In this document: piece after piece, positions 7,753 through 14,941 of the stretch
Layout: each line of letters starts with the position of its first letter
Position numbering within the stretch: the first letter of the stretch is position 1
NCBI GenBank assembly: GCA_045538465.1
Contig: JAZSRK010000116.1
Coordinates: 1 to 41,060 of the forward strand
DNA: 41,060 bases
Direction of reading: 5' to 3'
DNA from: Limiplasma sp045538465
GTDB taxonomy: Bacteria; Bacillota; Clostridia; Christensenellales; Aristaeellaceae
Notes under the pieces: model-generated
The model's input: the letters and a program-made list of their open reading frames with translations, nothing else
What the model was told of the DNA's origin: nothing
The model's database searches: none
Position numbers and translations under genes: made by a program

Positions 7753-8714
7753 GTGAAAATAAAACACTTGTTGAGGTAAAGAACCTCAAACAGTATTTTC
7801 CTGTTACCACCGGCTTTTTGAAAACCACGCCCCTCAAGGCTGTGGATGACGTGAGCTTTACCATTGAAAAAGGTGAAACGCTGGGCTTGGTAGGCGAATC
7901 CGGCTGCGGAAAAACCACCGTAGGCCGCAGCCTGCTCAACCTCTACAAACCCACCTCCGGCGAAGTATGGTTCGACGGAAGCCTCGTAAACAAGCAAAGC
8001 TTGCGCGAGTTTCGTCGCCGTGCTCAGATGGTGTTTCAGGATCCCTATTCTTCGCTGAACCCCCGCATGACGGTCGGCGATATCGTGGCAGAACCCATCG
8101 ATATCCATAAGCTTTGCAAAACCAAAAAGGAACGCCACGAACGGGTACAGGAGCTGCTCCGGATCGTTGGTATTTCCGGCGAGCAATCCACCCGCTATGC
8201 CCACGAGTTTTCGGGCGGTCAGCGTCAGCGTATCGGCATCGCCCGCGCGTTGGCTTCCAACCCCGAGTTTATCGTATGCGACGAGCCTGTATCTGCACTG
8301 GATGTATCCATTCAGGCACAGGTCATCAACATGCTGGAAGATCTGCAGCAGGAGATGGGGCTGAGCTATCTGTTCATCGCTCACGACCTGAGCGTGGTCA
8401 AGCACATTTCCAACCGTATTGCGGTCATGTATCTGGGCAAGATCGTAGAAATGGCCGAATCCAACGAGCTGCACCATCATGCCCAGCACCCCTATACGGT
8501 CAGCTTGCTCTCTGCCGTGCCCATGCCCGACCCCAAGCGTGCAAGAGAAGCCAAGCGCATCGTTCTGCAAGGCGACGTGCCCAGCCCGCTTAAGCTGACA
8601 TCCGGCTGCTCCTTCCGCACCCGCTGCCGCTTTGCTACCGAAAAGTGCGCGCAAGAATGCCCGGCTATGCGCGAAGTAGCCCCCGGCCACTTCGTTGCCT
8701 GCCACAACGTGTAA
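7749..8714 (+). CDS. Peptide ABC transporter ATPase, OppF/DppF type
   Basis: Second nucleotide-binding subunit, 321 residues, translationally coupled to the first by a 4-base ATGA overlap. Walker A is GESGCGKT (residues 49-56), the signature FSGGQRQR, and Walker B FIVCDEPVSALD. The C-terminal oligopeptide-transporter extension again has paired cysteines (GCSFRTRCRFATEKC). The long loop before the P-loop with FLKTTPLKAVDDVSF is typical of OppF, where the substrate-family ATPases carry VRAVDGVSF. It would pair with the OppD-type subunit as a heterodimer. Confidence 0.94.
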   Translation: MSENKTLVEVKNLKQYFPVTTGFLKTTPLKAVDDVSFTIEKGETLGLVGESGCGKTTVGRSLLNLYKPTSGEVWFDGSLVNKQSLREFRRRAQMVFQDPYSSLNPRMTVGDIVAEPIDIHKLCKTKKERHERVQELLRIVGISGEQSTRYAHEFSGGQRQRIGIARALASNPEFIVCDEPVSALDVSIQAQVINMLEDLQQEMGLSYLFIAHDLSVVKHISNRIAVMYLGKIVEMAESNELHHHAQHPYTVSLLSAVPMPDPKRAREAKRIVLQGDVPSPLKLTSGCSFRTRCRFATEKCAQECPAMREVAPGHFVACHNV

Positions 8715-8773
8715 AATTGTTTCGCCTGTATAAAAAAGGCGTTGCAATAAATAAAAATCAGGAGGAAAAGAAC
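8715..8773 (+). other. Short intergenic spacer with weak hairpin before the binding-protein gene
   Basis: CGCCT (8723-8727) can pair with AGGCG (8737-8741) over an A-rich loop, followed by the AGGAGG ribosome binding site of the next gene. It could be a processing point that raises binding-protein mRNA above that of the transporter genes; it is too weak to be called a terminator. Confidence 0.35.
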
Positions 8774-10534
8774 ATGAAAAAGGTACTTGCTCTGGTACTG
8801 GCTCTGATGATGCTGTTCTCCATGGCTTCTGTGGCTGCAGCAGATGGCGAGATCGTCAACATGATGCTTGGCGGCGGTACCCCCGAAACTATGGACCCGG
8901 CTCTGAACTCCGCTTCTACCGGCTCCAACACCATCCGTCTGGCTCATGCCGGTCTGATGGGCACTCAGATCATTGATGGCGTTCCCACGGCTGCCCCCGA
9001 ATTGGCCGAGAGCTACGAAATCTCCCCGGATGGTCTGGTTTACACCTTCGTACTTCGCGAGAACCTGAAGTGGAGCGATGGCTCCGACTTCTTCGCCAGC
9101 GACATCGTGAAGAGCTGGAACCGCACTGCCGATCCCGCTCTGGGCGCTGACTACGGCTTCCTGTTCGACTACATCGCCCGCAACGAAGACGGCACCCTGA
9201 ACGTGGTTGCTGACGACGCTGCCCGCACCCTGGTCGTTACCCTGGTCAACCCCTGCGCTTACTTCCTGGAGCTGGCTGGCTTCCCGCCCTTCTACCCCGT
9301 GAAGGTAGAACTGGCTGACGCTGAAGGCGCTTGGGCCACCGATCCTGCCAAGTACATCGGCATGGGTCCCTTCAAGATGGTCGAGTTCAAGGTTGACGAC
9401 GTTGCTCGCTTCGAGAAGAACGAGTACTACTGGAACGCCGCCAACGTGAAGCTGGGCGGCGTGAACGCTTACCTGGCCGAAGACTCCATCGCTATTCTGG
9501 CTGCTTACGAATCCGGCGAAGTGTCCTTCATCGAGAGCATGGACCCCGCTGAGTTCGAGCGTCTGAATGCCACCTATCCCGGCGAGCTCGTTATGGGCGA
9601 ACAGCTGGGCACCTACTACATCCTGTTCAACGTGCACAAGGATCTGAGCCCCGAAGGCAAGACCCTGACCGTGCAGGAGCAGTCCAGAGCCCGTTATGCC
9701 CTCGGTCTGATGATCAACCGTCAGGACGAAGTGGACTACGTGACCATGGGCGGCGAAATTCCCGCTACCGGTTTCTATCCTGTGAAGCTGGCTGACGGTC
9801 TGAACACCGACGTGCGTTCTGCTGAAGGCTACACCACTTGGTATGCCGGCACCGCTTCCTACACTCAGTCTGACGTGTACACCGATGACATGATCGAAGG
9901 CATCAAGATCCTGCAGGAGCTGGGCTACAGCTACACCGGCAGCATCGAAGAAGGCAACATCATGTTCACCGACGTGCCCGCCTTCGAGTTCTCCTTCAAC
10001 ACCAACGCCACCAACAGCGCTATCGTGCAGTATGTGCAGGAGTGCTGGAACAGCGTTGGCATCACCGCTGTTATCAACACCGAAGCTTGGGCCACCCTGC
10101 AGATCAAGCTGGGCGAAGGCGATGCTGAAGCTTCCCGTATGGGTTGGGTTGCCGACTTCAACGACTGCGTGAACTTCCTCGAGATCTTCATCAGCGCTTC
10201 CGGCAACAACTATCCCCGTCTGGGCCAGGATGTTGGTACCTACACCCGTTACACCGAGACCACCAAGGATGCTGGTCTGGGCGCTTACTGGGGCCTGGAA
10301 GGCAACCAGACTTGGGCCGAGGCTTACGACGCCGTTGTTGATCAGATCAAGGCTGAGACCGATCCCGCCAAGCGTGCTGAGCTGTGCGCTCACGCTGAGC
10401 AGGTTCTGATGGCCACCGGCGCTGTTGCTCCTCTGCACTACTACGTCAACCCCTACATGGTGAAGCCCAACATCGAGAATCTCTTTGTTCTGCCCACCGG
10501 TGACGTGGTTTGGAACTACGCCTACATCAAGTAA
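8774..10534 (+). CDS. Extracellular peptide-binding protein (SBP family 5)
   Basis: Captures peptides outside the membrane and delivers them to the Opp permeases. The 586-residue product has an N-terminal signal MKKVLALVLALMMLFSMASVAAA with likely cleavage near residue 23 and then the family 5 pattern: GTPETMDPALNSASTG, the LAESYEISPDGLVYTFVLRENLKWSDG block and a C-terminal CAHAEQVLMATGAVAPLHYY region. There is no cysteine in the signal region, so no lipobox, which is unusual for a Gram-positive binding protein. The start follows GGAGGAAAAGAAC; the frame is open further upstream but without a signal. Codon choice is strongly biased (CTG, AAG, GGC, ACC) compared with neighbours, fitting high expression. 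It is the last gene of the operon and is followed by a strong terminator. Confidence 0.93.
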   Translation: MKKVLALVLALMMLFSMASVAAADGEIVNMMLGGGTPETMDPALNSASTGSNTIRLAHAGLMGTQIIDGVPTAAPELAESYEISPDGLVYTFVLRENLKWSDGSDFFASDIVKSWNRTADPALGADYGFLFDYIARNEDGTLNVVADDAARTLVVTLVNPCAYFLELAGFPPFYPVKVELADAEGAWATDPAKYIGMGPFKMVEFKVDDVARFEKNEYYWNAANVKLGGVNAYLAEDSIAILAAYESGEVSFIESMDPAEFERLNATYPGELVMGEQLGTYYILFNVHKDLSPEGKTLTVQEQSRARYALGLMINRQDEVDYVTMGGEIPATGFYPVKLADGLNTDVRSAEGYTTWYAGTASYTQSDVYTDDMIEGIKILQELGYSYTGSIEEGNIMFTDVPAFEFSFNTNATNSAIVQYVQECWNSVGITAVINTEAWATLQIKLGEGDAEASRMGWVADFNDCVNFLEIFISASGNNYPRLGQDVGTYTRYTETTKDAGLGAYWGLEGNQTWAEAYDAVVDQIKAETDPAKRAELCAHAEQVLMATGAVAPLHYYVNPYMVKPNIENLFVLPTGDVVWNYAYIK

Positions 10535-10561
10535 TTCTTTCAAGAATTGCAACTTCCATTT

Positions 10562-10597
10562 GGAGGGTACCCGAGCGATCGGGTACCCTCCTTTTTT
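10562..10597 (+). terminator. Terminator of the peptide transporter operon
   Basis: A 13-bp stem (10562-10574 with 10579-10591) is closed by a GCGA tetraloop and followed by TTTTTT. Confidence 0.95.
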
Positions 10598-10618
10598 ATT
10601 TTTCACCACATTTTTTTG

Positions 10619-10647
10619 TTGACAAAGCCGCAGTCCTGTGGTTTAAT
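10619..10647 (+). promoter_or_regulatory. Promoter before the leader ORF and methyltransferase
   Basis: TTGACA (10619-10624), a 17-base spacer and TTTAAT (10642-10647). It lies just after the Opp terminator and upstream of a well-initiated short ORF. Confidence 0.75.
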
Positions 10648-10678
10648 AGCAACAATTATTCCGAAAGGAGGGGCACCC

Positions 10679-10780
10679 ATGAAGGCTTTTGCTTTTGCTA
10701 CTGTCTATAACGTACAGCGTGCGGTCGTCAATTATTGGCGATCAAGCAGGCTTTCATTGCGGTACCCAACTTTGGGGTAG
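10679..10780 (+). CDS. Leader peptide (33 residues) upstream of the methyltransferase
   Basis: A short frame, MKAFAFATVYNVQRAVVNYW and 13 more residues, follows an excellent ribosome binding site (GAAAGGAGGGG) with 5-7-base spacing. Its stop codon TAG is part of a hairpin (10763-10767 with 10775-10779), then comes a second hairpin (10783-10788 with 10795-10800) and a terminator. The order promoter, strong ribosome binding site, short ORF, alternative hairpins, terminator, gene matches ribosome-mediated attenuation, known upstream of several antibiotic-resistance genes. I do not recognise the peptide sequence with certainty. Stalling on it would be expected to change folding and allow read-through. 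Confidence 0.65.
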   Translation: MKAFAFATVYNVQRAVVNYWRSSRLSLRYPTLG

Positions 10781-10799
10781 ACTCTCCGTATCAACGGAG

Positions 10800-10848
10800 A
10801 AAAAGCAGTGCAGGCTTGCTTCTTTCGCATAGCCTGCACTGCTTTTTT
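10800..10848 (+). terminator. Attenuator-type terminator before the methyltransferase
   Basis: AAAAGCAGTGCAGGC (10801-10815) pairs perfectly with 10832-10846 across a 16-base loop and continues into a T-run. It lies between the leader ORF and the methyltransferase start at 10895, so it should prevent transcription of that gene unless overcome. Confidence 0.9.
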
Positions 10849-10894
10849 ATTTTTCCACCGGAGAAGCCGGTCATTTATGAAGGGAGGCAGAACC

Positions 10895-11683
10895 ATGGAG
10901 ATCAAAGATCATCTGCAACTGTACTACGAGACACACGACGAGGACGCACGCCTCATCAGCCGCAGCGGTCAGCTGGAATACCTGACCACCATGCGCTACA
11001 TTCAGCGCTATCTGAAGCCGGGTATGCGCATACTGGAGATCGGTGCAGCTACGGGGCGCTACAGCCATGCATTGGCACGGATGGGCTATCAGGTGGATGC
11101 ACTGGAGTTGCTCGAGCACAACATTGAGATCTTCAAGCAGAACACCCAGCCCGGCGAAAACATCACCATACAGCAGGGCAACGCCATCGACTTGTCATCT
11201 TTCCCTGATGATACCTACGATATCACCTTGCTGCTGGGGCCGATGTATCACTTATTCACTCAAGAGGATCAACACAAAGCCCTCTCGGAGGCTCTGAGGG
11301 TCACCAAGCCCGGCGGGTTGCTCTACACCGCCTATTGCAACAACGAAGCCACCATCTACAATTTCTGCTTCATGCGAGGCTACCTGATGGATCCTCACTT
11401 CTTCCCCTTGATCGACAAAGAGACCTTCAAATGCAGCTCAAATCCCGAAGATCGCTTTGCGCTGCATCGCCCCGAAGAGATCGATGCGCTGATGGCAGAC
11501 TTGCCCGCACAGCGCCTGCACTTCATTGGTACTGATATGATGACCAACTACATCAAGGATACCGTGGAAACCATGAGCGATGAGTTGTACGAATACTATC
11601 TGAAATATCATTTCCTTGTGTGTGAACGTCCGGATATGATCGGTATTACCAACCATTATTTGGACATTCAAAGGAAAAGCTGA
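10895..11683 (+). CDS. SAM-dependent class I methyltransferase
   Basis: Cytoplasmic methyltransferase of 262 residues with a Rossmann SAM-binding domain. Motif I is ILEIGAATGRYS (residues 46-57), an acidic residue follows the second strand (VDALELLEHN), and the post-motif LLLGPMYHLF takes the place of motif II. The C-terminal third (from about 165) has no recognised domain. The substrate cannot be told; family members act on small molecules, rRNA or antibiotics. The ATG at 10895 follows AAGGGAGGCAGAACC; the longer frame from 10808 starts inside the terminator and is rejected. Its attenuator-type leader suggests inducible expression in response to translation stress, which makes an antibiotic- or ribosome-related role a reasonable but unproven guess. 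Confidence 0.85.
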   Translation: MEIKDHLQLYYETHDEDARLISRSGQLEYLTTMRYIQRYLKPGMRILEIGAATGRYSHALARMGYQVDALELLEHNIEIFKQNTQPGENITIQQGNAIDLSSFPDDTYDITLLLGPMYHLFTQEDQHKALSEALRVTKPGGLLYTAYCNNEATIYNFCFMRGYLMDPHFFPLIDKETFKCSSNPEDRFALHRPEEIDALMADLPAQRLHFIGTDMMTNYIKDTVETMSDELYEYYLKYHFLVCERPDMIGITNHYLDIQRKS

Positions 11684-11849
11684 TGCATTGCTTATCGTTT
11701 TTGCTTATGGGCTTTGCAACAATTCACATTGTACAAAGTACAGATCTACACAGCATGGAAGCAAGCACGAGCTCTTCTCACCGATCCATGCAAAAACGAA
11801 ACGCCTTACAAAGAATAACATTCAAAAAAACGTAACAGTTTTACAAAAG

Positions 11850-11880
11850 CAGCCGGACAAAAGTTTTTCCGGCTGTTTTT
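11850..11880 (+). terminator. Terminator of the methyltransferase gene
   Basis: CAGCCGGA (11850-11857) pairs with TCCGGCTG (11868-11875) and is followed by TTTTT. Confidence 0.88.
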
Positions 11881-11883
11881 GTA

Positions 11884-11897
11884 TGAAAACGCTTCAT
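11884..11897. promoter_or_regulatory. Imperfect cre-like site
   Basis: TGAAAACGCTTCAT keeps the whole left half and centre of the CcpA/LacI-family operator (TGAAAACGCTT) but is one base short of the full symmetrical form. It lies ahead of the promoter at 11906. Confidence 0.4.
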
Positions 11898-11905
11898 TTC
11901 TGCAG

Positions 11906-11934
11906 ATGACAAAATGCTGCTTCTTTGCTATAAT
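11906..11934 (+). promoter_or_regulatory. Candidate promoter P1 of the sugar transporter region
   Basis: ATGACA (11906-11911), a 17-base spacer and a perfect TATAAT (11929-11934). It would give a leader of about 390 bases before the first gene at 12328. Confidence 0.65.
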
Positions 11935-12327
11935 AACGTTAAATAAAACCGCCAAATGAAATCTGCCTCATCAAAGCAATTTTCCCTTTTGTTCTTAGCT
12001 TTGAATGAGATCTCACCAATGAGCATTTTTTTCTTTGGTCGTTTTACATCATAGTAGGAAAGCGCTTACAGTAATTTTTCTCTTCTTCTCAAACACCAAA
12101 CCCCTTATAATACAACACTTTTCTGTTAATGATGTGCAAAAAGCGTCGCAGAAAAGGTCGAAAATGTACATAAAGGAATTGATTTTGGTCATGTACGAGA
12201 CGAGGAAACCCATGTACAATACTGGTGTAAGTCTTACCAAATAGCACTGTTTTTTCGATGCAGTTCTCCCACAGATGGCTGCATATGCAAAAAGCAAGTA
12301 ATGATAAGTTTTCAGGAGGGTGCACCT
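11935..12327 (+). other. Long A/T-rich regulatory gap before the sugar transporter operon
   Basis: About 390 bases without a supported gene. Two short frames (near 11700-11909 and 12035-12244) lack ribosome binding sites and look random. The gap contains a strong cre-like site (12057-12070), a second perfect TATAAT at 12106-12111 with a weak -35 (TTCTTC at 12083), and three copies of ATGTAC at 12164, 12191 and 12212. Base composition is clearly richer in A/T than the flanking genes. The ribosome binding site CAGGAGGG precedes 12328. Confidence 0.6.
12057..12070. promoter_or_regulatory. cre-like operator (CcpA-type)
   Basis: GGAAAGCGCTTACA matches 13 of the 14 positions of the catabolite-responsive element TGWAANCGNTNWCA; only the first base differs. 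It is placed upstream of a TATAAT at 12106 and of the CUT1 sugar transporter genes, consistent with carbon catabolite control. Confidence 0.65.
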
Positions 12328-12918
12328 ATGGATCGCCAAATCACCTTCCGGCAATACAGAGGCATGGATCTTTTCTTTTTCACCGCCGCGCTGTGCCTTT
12401 GTGAAACGCTGATCACGCTGGCTTCCACCCGTTGGTTTCCCGGTGAACCCTACACGTTATCGCTTACATCTGCTGTAACTGCCATTGTGATGGTTCGCTG
12501 GGGTGCATTTGCCGCCATTCCTGCTGTGTTGGGTTCGTTGGTGTTTTGCATCGTCTCTCACGCAACGCCTGCGCAGTACCTCATCTATGGTATTGGCAGT
12601 TTGGCCGCCTTAGCCATGCTGCCAATGGTTGCCAAATGTGGCTGGCGTAAGCTGCACGAAAATGCGCTGCTGGCCATGGTCTACGCCGCGCTGACCACAC
12701 TATCGATGCAGCTTGGTCGTTTTTTGATCGCATGGCTGCTGGGCAGCCCCGCCGCCATTTGCGCTGGCTTTATCACCACAGACGTTCTTTCCATGCTCTT
12801 CGCTGTTCTTCTGGTATGGATCAGCCGGAGACTTGATGGCATTCTGGAAAACCAGAAGGATTACCTGAAACGAATTCAGGAAGAAAAAGAAACCGAGGCA
12901 AGGAGGATGACCCCATGA
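12328..12918 (+). CDS. Integral membrane protein, first gene of the sugar transporter operon
   Basis: No family is recognised with confidence. The 196-residue product has about five or six membrane segments (roughly residues 15-35, 44-65, 66-85, 86-105, 118-140 and 147-172) and a charged C-terminal tail with a coiled-coil character (DGILENQKDYLKRIQEEKET). The overall look resembles small membrane proteins of ECF S-component size, but no diagnostic motif is seen. The ATG at 12328 follows AGGAGGGTGCACCT; the frame is open to 12301 but lacks a site there. Its stop overlaps the start of the first permease gene (ATGA), so it is translationally coupled and probably works with the transporter. Confidence 0.75.
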   Translation: MDRQITFRQYRGMDLFFFTAALCLCETLITLASTRWFPGEPYTLSLTSAVTAIVMVRWGAFAAIPAVLGSLVFCIVSHATPAQYLIYGIGSLAALAMLPMVAKCGWRKLHENALLAMVYAALTTLSMQLGRFLIAWLLGSPAAICAGFITTDVLSMLFAVLLVWISRRLDGILENQKDYLKRIQEEKETEARRMTP

Positions 12919-13961
12919 GAGCGACAGCAGCAGACTTTCTTGTCTACGACGAAGCGGCTGGCGTATATCGCGAAGATCCCGAACAAGCCGTGCGCGATGA
13001 TGTTGAGAAACATAGTTGGAAGCATATTGGTCTGACTATACTCAAAGACTGGCGCTTATACCTGATGCTGGTGCCTATGCTGCTGGTATTTGTTCTGTGG
13101 CGCTACCTGCCCATGTACGAGCTGCTTGGCTGCTTTAAGGTGCCAGACGAGGTGCTGCCGGTAGCAGACCAGTATTTTTCGGGCTTTTCCTACTTTAAGA
13201 GCCTGTTGTTCGGTACGGATGCGCCCGACTTCTGGCGTGCGCTGCGCAACACTTTCCTGCTGAGCTTCTACGGTCTGTGCTTCGGCTTCCCGATGCCCAT
13301 TCTGCTGGCGCTGTTCTTTAACGAGATCCGCTCCAACTTGGTGCGCAGCACTTGTCAGGTGCTCACCTACCTGCCCAAGTTTATGTCCACCGTTGTTATG
13401 ACATCCCTTGTGACCATGCTGGTAAAGCAGGGTGCCATTACCTCCGGTTACGGCATCGTCAGTCAGGCGCTGCAATCGCTGGGGCTCATCAGCGAGGAGG
13501 TAGCCAAGGCCGGTCTCCTCAACAACCCGGACTACTTCCGTGCCATCTACCAGATCTCCGGTATCTGGGAAGGCGCAGGCTACGATAGCATCGTTTACTT
13601 TGCCGCTATTATCGCCATCTCCCCCACCAGCTACGAAGCCGCCCAGATCGACGGCGCAGGCAAACTATCCCAGATGCGCTATGTGGTGCTGCCCGGCATC
13701 CTGTCCACGGTGGTCATCATGCTCATCACCCGTATCGGTGCACTGCTGAACATTGGCTACGAAAAGGTGCTGTTGCTCTACAACCCCACCACCTATGTAA
13801 CTGCCGATGTGGTATCCACCTTTGCACAGCGAAAGGGCATTGCCGGTGGTCAAAAGGGCCTGGCCTCCGCTGCCGAGATGATGAACAACGTCATCAGCAT
13901 GCTGCTGGTCATCAGCGCCAACACCATTGCCCGCAAGGCATCCGATACATCGCTGTACTAA
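12915..13961 (+). CDS. Sugar ABC transporter permease, CUT1 LplB/MalF type
   Basis: First transmembrane subunit of a CUT1 carbohydrate importer. The 348-residue product has an unusual polar N-terminal extension of about 45 residues before the first membrane helix (LYLMLVPMLLVFVLWRYLP), then a loop with the LplB-type sequence FSGFSYFKSLLFG. The cytoplasmic coupling loop is EAAQIDGAGKLSQMRYVVLP, the EAA motif with G at the expected place. The last part, GLASAAEMMNNVISMLLVISANTIARK, is typical of LplB proteins, which go with large binding proteins of the LipO type as here. Start overlaps the preceding stop by 4 bases. Confidence 0.93.
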   Translation: MRATAADFLVYDEAAGVYREDPEQAVRDDVEKHSWKHIGLTILKDWRLYLMLVPMLLVFVLWRYLPMYELLGCFKVPDEVLPVADQYFSGFSYFKSLLFGTDAPDFWRALRNTFLLSFYGLCFGFPMPILLALFFNEIRSNLVRSTCQVLTYLPKFMSTVVMTSLVTMLVKQGAITSGYGIVSQALQSLGLISEEVAKAGLLNNPDYFRAIYQISGIWEGAGYDSIVYFAAIIAISPTSYEAAQIDGAGKLSQMRYVVLPGILSTVVIMLITRIGALLNIGYEKVLLLYNPTTYVTADVVSTFAQRKGIAGGQKGLASAAEMMNNVISMLLVISANTIARKASDTSLY

Positions 13962-13976
13962 TGGAGGGAAAGTAAG

Positions 13977-14867
13977 ATGAAAAGAAAGCTTGAAACCTCC
14001 GAGCTGATCTTTAAATTTATCAGCTACACACTGTTGTGCGTGTTTGCACTGGCTTGCCTATACCCCTTTGTATATGCTGTTTCTGCCTCCATCAGCGGCG
14101 CCCATGCGGTGGACTATTGCGAAGTGGTGCTCTTTCCCAAGGATATCCAATTCCAAGCCTTTGCCAGAATGTTTAACGACAACATGTTCTGGAATTCCTA
14201 CTCCAACACCCTGTTCCTTACCTTCTACGGCACCATCTGGGCGCTTGTGGTATCTCTGCTGGGCGCTTACGCCCTATCCAAAAAGCGGCTTTTGTTCCGC
14301 CGGTTCTTCAACTTCTTTCTGGTGTTTACCATGCTGTTCTCCGCAGGTCTGGTGCCCCAGTACCTGAACTACCTTGCCACCAAAGATGTTTTTAACTCTG
14401 TAGGCATTACCGATGATAAATGGCTGGTGGTCATTGCCATGGGCATGAATGCCATGAACATCATCCTTCTGCGCAACGCTTTCGAGGGCGTGCCCAGCGA
14501 GATCGAAGAAGCCGCCATTGTAGACGGCGCTACCGAGTTTCAGGTGCTTCGGCGGGTGTACATTCCCATGTGTAAATCCACCATTGCAACGGTCACCCTG
14601 TTCTTTGCCATTTCCCGTTGGAACGGCTACTTCTGGGCCCGCCAGATGATCTCCAACTCCAACGAACACCCGTTGCAGGTATTTATCCGCCTTCGTCTGG
14701 AGGAGTTTACCGACCCGGAGCAGATGGCCGGATGGAACGAGATCTACTCCGCCGATTCCGTCATCTACGCCTTGATCGTATGCTCCATCGTACCCATTCT
14801 GATCATCTACCCCTTCATACAAAAATACTTTGCCAAAGGCGTAAATGCCGGCGGCGTGAAGGAATGA
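13977..14867 (+). CDS. Sugar ABC transporter permease, CUT1 LplC/MalG type
   Basis: Second transmembrane subunit, 296 residues. First membrane helix at about residues 13-35, six segments in all. The coupling loop EEAAIVDGATEFQVLRRVYIP is a clear EAA motif, and the end PFIQKYFAKGVNAGGVKE is the family signature (KGV-X-G-X-VKG). The ATG follows GGAGGGAAAGTAAG after a 15-base gap. A 74-base spacer with a small CCGGAT/ATCCGG hairpin separates it from the binding-protein gene. Confidence 0.94.
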   Translation: MKRKLETSELIFKFISYTLLCVFALACLYPFVYAVSASISGAHAVDYCEVVLFPKDIQFQAFARMFNDNMFWNSYSNTLFLTFYGTIWALVVSLLGAYALSKKRLLFRRFFNFFLVFTMLFSAGLVPQYLNYLATKDVFNSVGITDDKWLVVIAMGMNAMNIILLRNAFEGVPSEIEEAAIVDGATEFQVLRRVYIPMCKSTIATVTLFFAISRWNGYFWARQMISNSNEHPLQVFIRLRLEEFTDPEQMAGWNEIYSADSVIYALIVCSIVPILIIYPFIQKYFAKGVNAGGVKE

Positions 14868-14941
14868 TCGGGATCCATCACTTCATCGTTTTCCGGATGG
14901 TGAATATCCGGTTAACAACATAAAACAGGAGGGAAATTTTT

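Noticed and set aside
8492..10609. 705-codon minus-strand frame over the peptide-binding protein gene
   Set aside because: Same reason: codon-biased real gene on the plus strand; the reverse frame also crosses the Opp terminator.
11688..12244. Two short frames in the A/T-rich gap (11688-11909 and 12035-12244)
   Set aside because: No ribosome binding sites, overlap with the terminator and operator elements, and no recognisable protein character.
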